A DNA stretch of 64,000 bases from NCBI GenBank assembly GCA_023390175.1, contig JAEWDK010000015.1, positions 1-64,000 on the forward strand, given 5' to 3'. The translations under genes were made by a program, and so were the position numbers. The notes beneath the pieces are model-generated. The model was not told the DNA's origin. It saw nothing but the letters and a program-made list of their open reading frames with translations, and did not search any database. Position 1 is the first letter of the stretch, and each line of letters opens with the position of its first letter. Source of the DNA: Bacillota bacterium (lineage in GTDB: Bacteria > Bacillota > Clostridia > Oscillospirales > Acutalibacteraceae). Positions 17,673 through 25,724 of the stretch are shown here, in pieces.

Positions 17673-18497
17673 TTATTTGAGTGCAAGCGGATTAACTCCG
17701 GAAGCAACACATCCGCCATCGCAGATGATATCCGTTCCTGTCAGGTAACCAGCCTTATTGCCGGCGCAAAACGCGATCAGGTTTGCAATTTCCTCAACCC
17801 GCCCGGGACGCTTGATTGCACAGTGTTTTATAAATACATCCGCTTCATTTTTTTCAAGTTCAGCCATTGGCGTCTCAAATGTACCGGGTGTAATAGAAAT
17901 AATTCGGATTTCTTTTTGGCCGAATTTAGCGGCATCCGTTTTGGCATACCAGATCACAAAGTGTTTGGAAATGCTATATGCAATGCTTGACCTTAATTTT
18001 TTGGGAAAAATATTTACCCTTGCCATCATTTTTTTCATGAATAGACCTTTGTTTATTCTGCTGTACTTATATTTTCTCTGAGGCATGATTATTTCCGGAG
18101 TCAGATAGGCGGACATAGACGAAATATCAATCAGGCAGGAACCCTTCTCCATTACTTCATAAAAAGCTTCATTCATGTTGATCGTACCGAATGCATTGAC
18201 TTCCATGATTTTTCGACCGTCACCCATATGAGGGGACATGCCTGCGGCATGGATTACGGAAGTGATGGTTCCCAATTCTTTTGCGTGTGCCGCCAATTTG
18301 TCAACCGATGCACGGTCTGAAATGTCACAAGCAAAGGCTTCGGCTTCAATTCCCTCGGAATTCAGTTCCGCTATAGCGTTTTCAAGTTTTTTAGCCGTTC
18401 TGCCGACAATAATGATATCATTATCTTTCCCCAGTATTTTTGCTGTTGCGAGGCCCATTCCGCTGCCTCCTCCGGTTATTACGCATACGTTTTTCAT
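17673..18497 (-). CDS. Classical SDR, hydroxysteroid dehydrogenase-like oxidoreductase
   Basis: A 274-residue classical short-chain dehydrogenase. VITGGGSGMGLATA is the TGxxxGxG cofactor loop, CDISDR the adenine-binding Asp, IHAAGMSP the NAG-like motif, IDISSMSAYL carries the catalytic Ser, and AYSISKHFV the Tyr-x-x-x-Lys pair. The end (GYLTGTDIICDGGCVASGVNP) is standard. It has a long insert between the Ser and Tyr motifs (MPQRKYKYSRINKGLFMKK region), seen in some SDRs that take bulky substrates such as steroids. Substrate unknown. It is transcribed divergently from the response regulator and shares its operator region. Confidence 0.85.
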   Translation of the reverse strand: MKNVCVITGGGSGMGLATAKILGKDNDIIIVGRTAKKLENAIAELNSEGIEAEAFACDISDRASVDKLAAHAKELGTITSVIHAAGMSPHMGDGRKIMEVNAFGTINMNEAFYEVMEKGSCLIDISSMSAYLTPEIIMPQRKYKYSRINKGLFMKKMMARVNIFPKKLRSSIAYSISKHFVIWYAKTDAAKFGQKEIRIISITPGTFETPMAELEKNEADVFIKHCAIKRPGRVEEIANLIAFCAGNKAGYLTGTDIICDGGCVASGVNPLALK

Positions 18498-18570
18498 GCT
18501 TATTTTCCCTCCTGTTTTTGTTAAAGCGAAGAATCTGTCTTAAATCTAAATGCTGTGTTGTTATGCTTAT

Positions 18571-18603
18571 ATCATAATAGGGTTACGAAAACTGAACGTA
18601 AAC
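18571..18603 (-). promoter_or_regulatory. Operator and -10 box of the classical SDR gene
   Basis: On the minus strand GTTTAC-N5-GTTTTC at 11-bp period, then TATGAT at 18571-18576 with the conserved 16-base offset. It is arranged back to back with the plus-strand copy at 18622-18654 in the same intergenic region. Confidence 0.75.
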
Positions 18604-18621
18604 TTTTGCAAGTATTTTAGT

Positions 18622-18654
18622 GTTTACATTGAATTTACTTTGAGAGTTTAAATA
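18622..18654 (+). promoter_or_regulatory. Operator and -10 region of the two-component genes
   Basis: GTTTAC-N5-ATTTAC at 11-bp period followed at the conserved offset by TAAATA (18649-18654), a weak -10. Implies that the response regulator controls its own gene. Confidence 0.7.
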
Positions 18655-18673
18655 TATATTGATAAATAATAAA

Positions 18674-18695
18674 GCTGCCATTCGAAAATGGCAGC
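18674..18695 (+). other. Leader hairpin before the response regulator
   Basis: A perfect 9-bp stem GCTGCCATT with its complement and a CGAA tetraloop inside the 5' leader of the regulator mRNA, about 55 bases before the start codon. No T tract. Possibly an mRNA-stability element. Confidence 0.45.
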
Positions 18696-18748
18696 CGATG
18701 TGACTTGAATAAAGAGGCACATTGATTTTAACGCAGGAGGGTAAGCTA

Positions 18749-19435
18749 TTGGCTACAATTTTAATTGCAGAAGATGATAAAAGCATTCAGCTGCTTGTTG
18801 CGGCAAGGCTCAAATCGCATTACACAGTTATTTGTGCAAATGACGGGCAAGAAGCGCTTGAGATGATCGAGTCACAGCGAATTGACCTGCTTATTGCGGA
18901 CATCATGATGCCGCGTATGGATGGATTCCGGTTAGTAAAAACCATTCGTGAAGATGGCTTCACACTGCCGGTTCTGATGCTGACCGCGAAGCAGTCGTTT
19001 GATGATAAGCGTACCGGATTTTCCTCCGGTACGGATGACTATATGACAAAGCCGGTGAATTATGAAGAGCTTCACTGGAGAATTGAAGCTCTCTTGCGCC
19101 GCGCACGCATTGCCAGTGAAAATAAAATCACCTTGGGCGATGTGGTTTTGGATTCCTCCACATATACCGTAAAAAGCGGAGAGCAGGTGATTGAACTGCC
19201 CAAAAAAGAGTTTGAGTTGCTTTACAAACTGCTCTCCTATCCGGGGCAAATATTTACAAAAAATCAACTGCTCGATGACATTTGGGGATATGACTCAGGC
19301 AGCGGAGAAGATACCGTGAAAACGCACATCAGCAGACTGCGAAATAAGTTTCAGGACATTGATGAGTTTAAAATCATTACAATTAAAGGATTAGGATATA
19401 AAGCAGAGGTAACGGAGGATAAAATAAATGTCTGA
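18749..19435 (+). CDS. OmpR-family response regulator
   Basis: A 228-residue regulator. Start set at TTG 18749, 7 bases after AGGAGGG; an earlier TTG at 18722 has no site. The receiver has EDD near residues 8-10, the phospho-accepting Asp51 in LLIADIMMPRMDG, MLTAK (Thr/Ser site) and the Lys in MTKPVNY. The C-terminal winged helix contains LPKKEFELLYKLLSYPGQIFTKNQLLDDIWG and the DTVKTHISRLRNK recognition helix. It overlaps the histidine kinase by 8 bases. The GTTTAC repeats in front of its own gene and three neighbours are its probable binding sites, by position and by the known 10-11-bp direct-repeat habit of this family. Confidence 0.93.
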   Translation: MATILIAEDDKSIQLLVAARLKSHYTVICANDGQEALEMIESQRIDLLIADIMMPRMDGFRLVKTIREDGFTLPVLMLTAKQSFDDKRTGFSSGTDDYMTKPVNYEELHWRIEALLRRARIASENKITLGDVVLDSSTYTVKSGEQVIELPKKEFELLYKLLSYPGQIFTKNQLLDDIWGYDSGSGEDTVKTHISRLRNKFQDIDEFKIITIKGLGYKAEVTEDKINV

Positions 19436-20468
19436 TAAAAAGATAAAAACCAATCAGAAACTGAATCGATGGCTCATTATTCCGACTGTAATTGTCATGA
19501 TTTCATCTGTGTGTATCTATGCGTCTGTTGACTTTGTGGACAATTATATTGTTTTAGGCAACAGACACTATGACGCCATCCGTGCAATCGGCATGTTTTT
19601 CCCGATGGGTGCAGTCGTGGGAACCATATCCTATTTCGGTTCAAGAATGGTCATGCGTTTTACTTCCCGGCTGACCGGTGGAATCAGTCAAATAGCGGAT
19701 GGAAATTTCAACTTCCGTCTTGATCCGGAAAAAGCAGGCCCAATGAAAGAAGCATTTATCAATTTCAACAAGATGGGAGCAGAACTGCAAAGTGTGCAAA
19801 TCCTGCATAACGACTTTATCAATAGTTTCTCGCATGAATTTAAAACGCCCATCACATCCATCAATGGGTTTGCAACACTTTTGCTTGAAGAGGATGCCAC
19901 AGAGGAAGATAAGCGGAAATATCTGCACATTATAGCCGATGAGTCTGAACGGCTTGCGGCTATGTCAAGCAATACGCTTCTGCTCTCGAAACTGGAAGCC
20001 CAGCAAATTATAACAGATAAGAAACCTTATTCACTTGATGAGCAGATCAAGAGATGCGCAATTTTGCTTTCGAAAGAATGGGGCAGGAAAGAAATTAACT
20101 TTTCGGCCGAACTGGAGTCTGCAATTTATAACGGTAACACGGATTTGATGCAGCAGGTTTGGATTAATTTGCTGTCGAACGCAATCAAGTTTACTCCGGA
20201 GCACGGTGAAATAACCGTTAAACTGAGAAAAGAGAAGGACTGCATTAAGGTGGAAATATCCGATACAGGCAGAGGCATGAGTGAGGAAGATATGGCACGT
20301 ATTTTCGTTAAATATTATCAGGGAGATCCCTCACACTCCAACAAAGGGCTGGGGTTGGGTCTCTCCATTGCAAAACGAATCATCGATTTGTGTGGAGGGA
20401 AAATAGAGGTCACGAGTGCAATTGATGAGGGCAGCACATTCGCAGTGTACTTGCCCTGTTCCCGCTAA
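19428..20468 (+). CDS. Sensor histidine kinase
   Basis: A 346-residue membrane kinase. Two helices (about residues 14-33 and 52-74) enclose only about 18 outside residues, so the signal is probably sensed within the membrane or by a partner protein rather than by an extracellular domain. A HAMP linker follows (about 75-127). The phospho-accepting His136 lies in NSFSHEFKTP. The ATPase domain has WINLLSNAIKF (N box), DTGRGM (G1) and GLGLGLSIAKRI (G2). Its gene overlaps the regulator by 8 bases. Short-loop kinases of this layout often answer to membrane-active or hydrophobic compounds, which would suit a module of SDR enzymes; this is inference. Confidence 0.92.
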   Translation: MSDKKIKTNQKLNRWLIIPTVIVMISSVCIYASVDFVDNYIVLGNRHYDAIRAIGMFFPMGAVVGTISYFGSRMVMRFTSRLTGGISQIADGNFNFRLDPEKAGPMKEAFINFNKMGAELQSVQILHNDFINSFSHEFKTPITSINGFATLLLEEDATEEDKRKYLHIIADESERLAAMSSNTLLLSKLEAQQIITDKKPYSLDEQIKRCAILLSKEWGRKEINFSAELESAIYNGNTDLMQQVWINLLSNAIKFTPEHGEITVKLRKEKDCIKVEISDTGRGMSEEDMARIFVKYYQGDPSHSNKGLGLGLSIAKRIIDLCGGKIEVTSAIDEGSTFAVYLPCSR

Positions 20469-20573
20469 TAAGGTCATTTACCCCGAGTTTTGCATCTGAT
20501 GGGTGCTGTCTGGCAGGTCAATACTCTTTCCTATCTCTGCAAGTATCAAAGTCCTTCACTGAAAAAGTACGGC

Positions 20574-20616
20574 AACCGCCCAGTAGGTCTGTTACAAGCG
20601 GACTTACTGGGCGGTT
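20574..20616 (+). terminator. Terminator after the two-component genes
   Basis: AACCGCCCAGTA and its exact complement form a 12-bp stem; the loop holds a second short pairing (GGTC/GGAC, imperfect). Followed by TGTCGTT. Placed 105 bases after the kinase stop codon. Confidence 0.75.
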
Positions 20617-20709
20617 TGTCGTTAAATGAGTTTTGTAAACCTTCTGAATTTAAATTTAAAAAACTCGATTTTATGATGTATTTTATAAATCCTTTAGAAT
20701 TTCTATTTA

Positions 20710-20742
20710 GTTTACGTTGAGTTTACGCTGAAAATTTATACT
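20710..20742 (+). promoter_or_regulatory. Operator and promoter of the SnoaL-like genes
   Basis: GTTTAC-N5-GTTTAC at exact 11-bp period, then TATACT at 20737-20742, 16 bases from the second repeat. This is the cleanest of the four copies. The gene starts at 20793. Confidence 0.8.
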
Positions 20743-20792
20743 GATATCACAGTTTACAAAACAAACTGAATAATTTAAAGGGGCGATTAATT

Positions 20793-21332
20793 ATGGGTTC
20801 AAAATTAACACTTGAAGAACGTATTGAACTACATCGTCGTATGGCTATGAGCTATTATAGTGCATACGATAAAAAAGCCGTAAAAGACGGCGCAACTTAT
20901 GATGAGTGGAAATTCGCTGATGATGCCGTTTACTTTTCACCTTATTTTGGTGATAATCTCATCGAACTGCGTACACACCCAATGTCAGTGAAAACTTCAG
21001 CAACCATGGAAGCTCTGTCGTATTCTGTTACCTTCCCTGATTGGGCTCCACTGAGTTTCAAATGCTGGCCGTCCGATAATGGTTTCGTAATGCAGTCGCA
21101 TTTCGGAGGTCATACAAAAGACGGCAAGTTCATGGACTTTTTTGCCTATGGATTTGTTGAGACAAATGCTGAAGGACTGATTACACGGTGGGAAACTCAC
21201 GTCAGTCCGGAATACAATGATTTCCTCGATGTCGCAATCGGTGTGCACGGTCCATTCAAGCAAGGGCCTGAACCATATATGGCGGCAGTGGCTAAAAAGT
21301 TGAAAGAAGCCGGAATCTCTTTACCGATGTAA
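20793..21332 (+). CDS. SnoaL/NTF2-like protein
   Basis: A 179-residue protein with the cone-shaped NTF2-like layout: long N-terminal helix (LTLEERIELHRRMAMSYYSAYDKK), an Asp/Tyr-rich segment (WKFADDAVYFSPYF), then curved strands (SFKCWPSDNGFVMQSHFGGHTKDGKFMDFFAYGFVE, broken by loops) ending in ITRWETHVSP. Proteins of this fold act as dehydratases, isomerases or ligand carriers for hydrophobic small molecules. AAAGGGG precedes the ATG. Its promoter carries the GTTTAC operator, so it is tied to the SDRs and two-component system. Catalytic Asp/His pairs are plausible (D in FADDAVYF, H in QSHFGGH) but unproven. Confidence 0.75.
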   Translation: MGSKLTLEERIELHRRMAMSYYSAYDKKAVKDGATYDEWKFADDAVYFSPYFGDNLIELRTHPMSVKTSATMEALSYSVTFPDWAPLSFKCWPSDNGFVMQSHFGGHTKDGKFMDFFAYGFVETNAEGLITRWETHVSPEYNDFLDVAIGVHGPFKQGPEPYMAAVAKKLKEAGISLPM

Positions 21333-21467
21333 AACGGATTCCTTCTGATCAAATTTAAAGGTTTTACACCAACCACAGCGAAAGCTACATTAATCACATC
21401 AAAAGGCTACTATAAAGTTAAAAATTCGCCTGATATTTCGGGCGCTATGAAGAAAGGAAATATTATT

Positions 21468-21857
21468 ATGAATTTTCAGGATAAAATAAAAAATCGTCTT
21501 CAGAATGGATTTAAAAACTGGAACGGAGGTTACGATGCATGGCTGGAATGGTGCAATACCTTGTATGAGCCGGATGCTCATTATAATGTTTACGGCCAGA
21601 GGTGGACTCTTCAACAGTATGAAGGCGCTATGAAAAAACTGTTCGAAGTATATGATATGGAGTTAGGCGAATTTTACAATATGCTTGTCGTGGATGATTG
21701 GTGTGCAATTCGTTATAAGGTTCATATCACGAACAAGAAAACTGGCGAAAAGATTGAACAGATGACGATGGAATTCGTACATTTCAAGGACAACCCCGAT
21801 CCAGCTGGTGCCAGAGTCATTGAGGGCTGGGCTCTTTCGGATACACCTATCAAATAA
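21468..21857 (+). CDS. Second SnoaL/NTF2-like protein
   Basis: A 129-residue SnoaL-like protein: helix MNFQDKIKNRLQNGFKNWNGGYDAWLEW, then LYEPDAHYNVYG, a motif common in this fold, and strands VVDDWCAIRYKVHITNKKTG and MTMEFVHF ending in VIEGWALSDTP. Start set at 21468 (AAAGGA upstream); a start 21 bases earlier is possible. It follows the first SnoaL gene after 135 bases with no terminator seen, so both are probably co-transcribed. The gap has an open frame without a start codon, possibly decayed coding sequence. Role likely parallel to or a heteromeric partner of the first. Confidence 0.75.
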   Translation: MNFQDKIKNRLQNGFKNWNGGYDAWLEWCNTLYEPDAHYNVYGQRWTLQQYEGAMKKLFEVYDMELGEFYNMLVVDDWCAIRYKVHITNKKTGEKIEQMTMEFVHFKDNPDPAGARVIEGWALSDTPIK

Positions 21858-21886
21858 TAACTCTTCGGAAATCAGGATAACAACAT

Positions 21887-21928
21887 AAATACAGTAGATT
21901 CCACTCTTAGCTGGGATCTACTGTATTT
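21887..21928 (+). terminator. Terminator of the SnoaL-like operon
   Basis: AAATACAGTAGAT and its exact complement form a 13-bp stem with a 16-base loop, 29 bases after the stop codon, followed by an A+T-rich tail with TTTTTT. Confidence 0.8.
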
Positions 21929-22002
21929 AATATCAATTTTTTCTGCTTACATTGAGACAAATCATAAATATAGTCAATTAATTTGAAAACAAGACCAATC
22001 TC

Positions 22003-22039
22003 CAAGCGCAAAATCCATATATCAAAGATTTTGCGCTTG
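22003..22039. terminator. Second hairpin, convergent intergenic region
   Basis: CAAGCGCAAAATC and its exact complement, 11-base loop, followed by TTTCTT on the plus strand. It lies between the plus-strand SnoaL operon and the minus-strand gene at 22225 and may back up both. Confidence 0.55.
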
Positions 22040-22108
22040 TTTCTTGGATGTTTTCTAAAGTTAATTGAATATAAACAGTTTTCCCATATACTGGTCATTG
22101 GAAAAATT

Positions 22109-22159
22109 GTCAACGCCGGTGAGAAATGACCCAAAGGTCAATTATACTCCGGCGGTGAC
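22109..22159. repeat. Imperfect 23-bp inverted repeat
   Basis: GTCAACGCCGGTGAGA and on, pairing with the complement ending CTCCGGCGGTGAC around a CAAA loop, with several mismatches. A smaller dyad (GTGCC/GGCAC) follows at about 22163-22188. This G+C-rich block stands out in A+T-rich surroundings and resembles the end of an insertion sequence, but no transposase is near. Confidence 0.4.
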
Positions 22160-22224
22160 ACAAGTGCCCACCGATTAGGGCAGGCACATAATTAGAACTA
22201 TATTGTAACATATGTAATCTGCCT

Positions 22225-22842
22225 TTAGTTTTCTTCAAGAATAGAGCCATCCTTTGAAATAAACATTGCACTAATCGTAGTTCTTTCCTTAGTAAGCTTG
22301 GGGAAACGTTCCCACAGATTCCTAAACTGCTTCATATTGGGAAGGGCAATACTGTATTTTGCGTTTGGGTCATCCATTCTTTGAAGAAGTTCGCCAATGA
22401 TTGAAAGAAAATAGTTTACGCGCATAGCGTTAAGTGAACCACATCCCTTAATCTCAATTATCCACTTTTGATTGCCTTTTTGAGCAACAACATCTGCACC
22501 ATGAGTTTTGCCCCGTGCAATCTCAGCTTGCCACCCTTCAGCTACTAGCCTATTATAAATAATCTGTTTTATAGCTTCCTCGTTCAAGCCGTCTGTTGAT
22601 GCATTTGAATTATCATTCACAGTCTCTGCACAATGTAGAATCCCTATGTCAATATTGCTAAGATAGTTTTTTATTGGACGCAGTGTTCTTCTTATAATAT
22701 TTTTCTTTTCCAGTTCTCTACAAGCTATATTAACCGGTTGCTGAGGTTGACCAATTCCCAAAATTCTATCGGTCAATTCACGGTCTGAAAGATGACTCTC
22801 TTTCTTGAGTTCCTCAATTATTTTTTCTTTTAATGTAGCCAC
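22225..22842 (-). CDS. Winged-helix plus PD-(D/E)XK nuclease-fold protein
   Basis: A 205-residue protein. The start is placed at GTG 22842, 6 bases after AAGGTG. Residues 1-55 (KEKIIEELKKESHLSDRELTDRIL, then NIACRELEKKNIIRRT) look like a winged helix. Residues 95-150 hold EGWQAEIARGKTHGADVVAQKGNQKWIIEIKGCG in outline: Glu, then G-A-D, then I-E-I-K, the E...D...ExK arrangement of the restriction-endonuclease-like fold. It stands alone on the minus strand. Similar proteins occur singly in many genomes and are not proven nucleases; defence, repair or regulation are all open. Confidence 0.6.
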   Translation of the reverse strand: MATLKEKIIEELKKESHLSDRELTDRILGIGQPQQPVNIACRELEKKNIIRRTLRPIKNYLSNIDIGILHCAETVNDNSNASTDGLNEEAIKQIIYNRLVAEGWQAEIARGKTHGADVVAQKGNQKWIIEIKGCGSLNAMRVNYFLSIIGELLQRMDDPNAKYSIALPNMKQFRNLWERFPKLTKERTTISAMFISKDGSILEEN

Positions 22843-22935
22843 AAATATCACCTTGCAAAATATTATATCGCATTAACTTAGCAAAATCTAGTAATTGAGT
22901 ATTGTGATTATAGGAGTAAAATCATCTTTATGCTG

Positions 22936-23036
22936 TAAACATCAGATAGACATCAAGCAAACATCGAAAAAAGCGGCTTAACTTCGCACTATTTGTGGCA
23001 ATTTAAAGTCCAGCTAAACATCAAATAAACGTCAAG
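22936..23036. repeat. Five 11-bp iterons near the initiator tRNA
   Basis: AAACATC-type units occur at an 11-bp period: three in a row at 22937-22966 (AAACATC, AGACATC, AAACATC) and two at 23016-23034 (AAACATC, AAACGTC). The two blocks share a 22-base segment differing at three positions. Such helical-pitch direct repeats are binding sites for a regulator or arm-type sites of a tyrosine recombinase. They lie upstream of the gene at 22225-22842 and downstream of the tRNA gene. Confidence 0.6.
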
Positions 23037-23079
23037 TTGTAGGTTTTCTACCTTGCAAACAATTTCTGGACATAAAGGA

Positions 23080-23119
23080 AAGTCCCACAAGTGACGGTTT
23101 AAAGCCATTTGTGGGACTT
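23080..23119 (-). terminator. Terminator of the tRNA transcript
   Basis: AAGTCCCACAA with its exact complement, 18-base loop, beginning 5 bases after the tRNA 3' end on the minus strand and followed by TCCTTTATG. Confidence 0.7.
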
Positions 23120-23124
23120 AGTTG

Positions 23125-23201
<77 letters not shown>

Positions 23202-23261
23202 ATATTCATTTGTGCATCTTCTCTAAACTCAACTATGATGCCTTGTTTAGAGCGCTTAACT

Positions 23262-23290
23262 ATAGTACCACAAGCATAGATTAATGTCAA
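23262..23290 (-). promoter_or_regulatory. Promoter of the initiator tRNA gene
   Basis: TTGACA at 23285-23290, 17-base spacer and TACTAT at 23262-23267 on the minus strand, about 55 bases before the tRNA. A consensus-strength housekeeping promoter. Confidence 0.85.
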
Positions 23291-23780
23291 GACTTTTTTG
23301 CAAATATGCCGTCCACGGAGCAATTGAAAAGCCGATTCGCGTTTGCTGCCGGGGTACAATCCGTTATCCGCATGCGGTCGCACATTCACATTGATTGTTT
23401 GTTTTACATCAAATATACAACGAAAAAGTCCGTATGGAAAGCAAAAAACATCTAAAACTAAGTATATGAAGTTTTTCGTATAATATGATGATACTGGGCA
23501 ATTTTTTTGACATGTTTATAATATATGATCAGCTGGTAAACAGGATCCCTTCGACTAAAATAATTGAAAAATGATGGATTGGTTTTCTCCACAACAAAAC
23601 GAGCTTCACATAAAAGTACAAACCGATGCAAATTTTCCTATGAAAAAAAATCAAAATTCAAAGGATATTGATGTTCCAAGAGTCCATGAAGTACCGTGGG
23701 CAGTCCTGATACACAGCAGAATCTGATGCGATTTTGCTACTCACGCGGTGCAAAACTGCAGGTTTTTTAACCTTTCAAAA
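23291..23780. other. Intergenic stretch with no gene recognised
   Basis: About 490 bases between the tRNA promoter and the end of the cohesin-like gene. A+T rich, with A runs and no frame with a ribosome binding site. GCAAAACTGCAGGTTTTTT at about 23750-23768 could be a weak terminator for the cohesin-like gene. Otherwise nothing supported. Confidence 0.5.
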
Positions 23781-24884
23781 TTATTTTTTCGGTTTAAGCC
23801 AAAAACTCAAAGCAAATCCGATCAGGATAAATTGGCTGCATACCAGCAGCAGAATCACATAAGTGGGCATTTGGTTGCCCATAATATAAATATTCCTGTC
23901 ACTATAACCGGCGCCGGCATTCCCCTGCTGACCCTGACTTGATGGCAGGACGGCTTCTGAATTCACCTGTGATGCCATTTCTGCCGTATTCCCTGTTTTC
24001 CCGGGACTCGGCTTATACCAATCCTGTGCTGCAGCGGCTCCGGGCTTTGTTGCCGCCGGCTGCTGAGACGAAGCCGCGCTGCTGGTTTTTGAGCTTATAA
24101 CAGCCGCAGCCTCCGCGCGATGCACCGTAACAATATACTGTGCTTTTGTCTTTTTATCCGCTGAGGTCACAGTTGCGATAATCGCAGTATCCGACCCGGC
24201 CTTGCCCAATGTTTTGCGGTTTATGACAACCGTTCCGCCGTCCCCCGCGGCCGCGGCAAACTCAACTGATTTCACTTCACTGCCCACGTCCATGCTGTAT
24301 TCAAATAAATCCGGGGAGAATTGCGGTGTCAGCCTTCCTTCCAAAGGGTCGAGTGCGGTAAGGTAAGCCTTTCCCGAAGGATTTTTCTCCGGCTCAATTT
24401 GAAGCGTTAAATCCTCATCGTAATTTAAATTTATCTGCTGCGCCTGATAATTGTAGATTTCATCAATATGTGCCCCGATCGCTGTTTTCCCCTGTACCGC
24501 GCCGTCTTTTACTTTAAATACAAAAGAAATAATGTTGCCGGAAAGCACCGGCGCGGTCTTTTGATCAACATTACAGACGTACACGCTGTAAATGGGATTG
24601 ATCTTACCATTGGTCATCATCGTTCCGCTTTTGATCTGAGAGGAGGTTTCGGTTCTTACAAAACTGAGTTTGGTGTCATCATAGTCAATAATCATCCGGA
24701 ACCCCGCCGCTGTATCGTACATTTGGTTGGCATTGATTTTCAGCTTTACCAAATCCTGCGGCGCAGCGCTTTGTACGTCCAGACTGTAGGTAAAATACGG
24801 AGTTGTTTCGGCACGAGCCATAAGGGGAACAAACTCAAGAATCAGAATGCAAAGAAGAAAAATGGAAAAGAACCTCTTTCTCAT
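23781..24884 (-). CDS. Membrane-anchored cohesin-like surface protein
   Basis: A 367-residue exported protein. Residues 1-25 are a signal peptide (MRKRFFSIFLLCILILEFVP, cut near ARA). Residues 27-165 form a cohesin-type sandwich: SLDVQSAAPQDLVKLKINAN, AGFRMIIDYDDTKLSF, SGNIISFVFKVKDGAVQGKT and a DIY-type end. Residues about 170-260 look like a cadherin-like beta-sandwich repeat (LDPLEGRLTPQFSPDLFEYS to YIVTVHR). A Ser/Ala/Pro/Gln-rich linker follows, and residues 342-363 form a C-terminal membrane helix with KPKK end. Cohesins bind dockerins in cellulosomes, but isolated cohesin-like domains also serve other adhesion roles. No dockerin is seen in this window. Confidence 0.8.
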   Translation of the reverse strand: MRKRFFSIFLLCILILEFVPLMARAETTPYFTYSLDVQSAAPQDLVKLKINANQMYDTAAGFRMIIDYDDTKLSFVRTETSSQIKSGTMMTNGKINPIYSVYVCNVDQKTAPVLSGNIISFVFKVKDGAVQGKTAIGAHIDEIYNYQAQQINLNYDEDLTLQIEPEKNPSGKAYLTALDPLEGRLTPQFSPDLFEYSMDVGSEVKSVEFAAAAGDGGTVVINRKTLGKAGSDTAIIATVTSADKKTKAQYIVTVHRAEAAAVISSKTSSAASSQQPAATKPGAAAAQDWYKPSPGKTGNTAEMASQVNSEAVLPSSQGQQGNAGAGYSDRNIYIMGNQMPTYVILLLVCSQFILIGFALSFWLKPKK

Positions 24885-25104
24885 GGGTTGTCCCCCTCCG
24901 TATTTTAAAAATCAGCGTTGCCGAAAAAACGACAAAGCTGATTTAAAGAATTGCTGATTCAGTGAAAGGTATGCAGATAGCCGAAACAACTTTTGGCTGA
25001 ACAAAGAAAAAGGAACAAGAATGCTTTGCGGAGAAATCAGCCGATTAACATCGTACACGGAATAAATCAGCGGTTCCCCGCAAGAACACCGATGCTTTAA
25101 GCTA

Positions 25105-25620
25105 TCAGGCAGTAACAGTTTGGCCCACCTGGTTCCCGCGCAAATCACGAAGCCGTTTTTTGCGAAGAACCTGAAGCCTGAACCGATTGTAACGCTGAAT
25201 AATTGCGAACGGAACATTCCCCAGCAAAATCAGAAACGAAAACACCAGCCCCACCAGAAGCGGGTTAATCAGTAAAGTAATCACCACGCAGATGCAGCTT
25301 TTCATGTGCATCCATTCCCCGCGGCAGGTCTCCAAAATAAACTCATCAATATATTCAATAGAAACATCCGTAAGATGTTCCTTGGAAAATCCTTCTTTGC
25401 CAATAAACTGCGGAACCCTGTCCTTCCACAATTGGATTTTCATCTTTTCCCTGTACCAGCGGCCGCCGTGCTCCCATGTCCTTGGTGAAAAACGCTCTTT
25501 GGACGGATCAAATTTGGAGTTTGGAAGCTTAACGCAGGCTAAAAAGACCACCACGTGCCATAATCCTATTATAATAAGATTCCACACAAACATATTTAAA
25601 AACGACAGACCTTTCAGCAT
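25105..25620 (-). CDS. CrtO-like acyltransferase (glycosyl-diaponeurosporenoate acyltransferase family)
   Basis: A 171-residue membrane protein. Start placed at 25620 (GGGAGGG upstream). It matches in outline the staphylococcal CrtO family: an N-terminal helix ending WHVVVFLACVKLP, then SPRTWEHGGRWYREKMKIQLWKD, the core FILETCRGEWMHM, and a final GNVPFAIIQRYNRFRLQVL. In Staphylococcus aureus this enzyme adds a fatty acid to the sugar of staphyloxanthin. No carotenoid desaturase, synthase or glycosyltransferase is present here, so the acceptor is probably a different lipid-linked sugar. It stands between the cohesin-like gene and a divergent epimerase. Family call is by motif recollection. Confidence 0.75.
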   Translation of the reverse strand: MLKGLSFLNMFVWNLIIIGLWHVVVFLACVKLPNSKFDPSKERFSPRTWEHGGRWYREKMKIQLWKDRVPQFIGKEGFSKEHLTDVSIEYIDEFILETCRGEWMHMKSCICVVITLLINPLLVGLVFSFLILLGNVPFAIIQRYNRFRLQVLRKKRLRDLRGNQVGQTVTA

Positions 25621-25724
25621 TTGCAATCCCTCCCTGCTAAAAAACAATTCAGTATAGACTATTATATGATTCATATGATAAGATTAATAAGAATATTATA
25701 ATACATTTATTGGGAGTGTGCAAG

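Noticed and set aside
20793..21857. Bile-acid 7-dehydratase (BaiE-like) function for the SnoaL-like proteins
   Set aside because: Fold class is shared, but the sequences do not resemble the BaiE pattern I recall, and no other bai genes are present; left as substrate unknown.
21907..22134. A 75-codon minus-strand frame between SnoaL operon and PD-(D/E)XK gene
   Set aside because: It runs through two terminator hairpins and an inverted repeat and shows no motif; a transposase remnant was considered without support.
22936..23036. CRISPR array
   Set aside because: Units are 11 bp apart with no spacers of constant length, and no cas genes are present.
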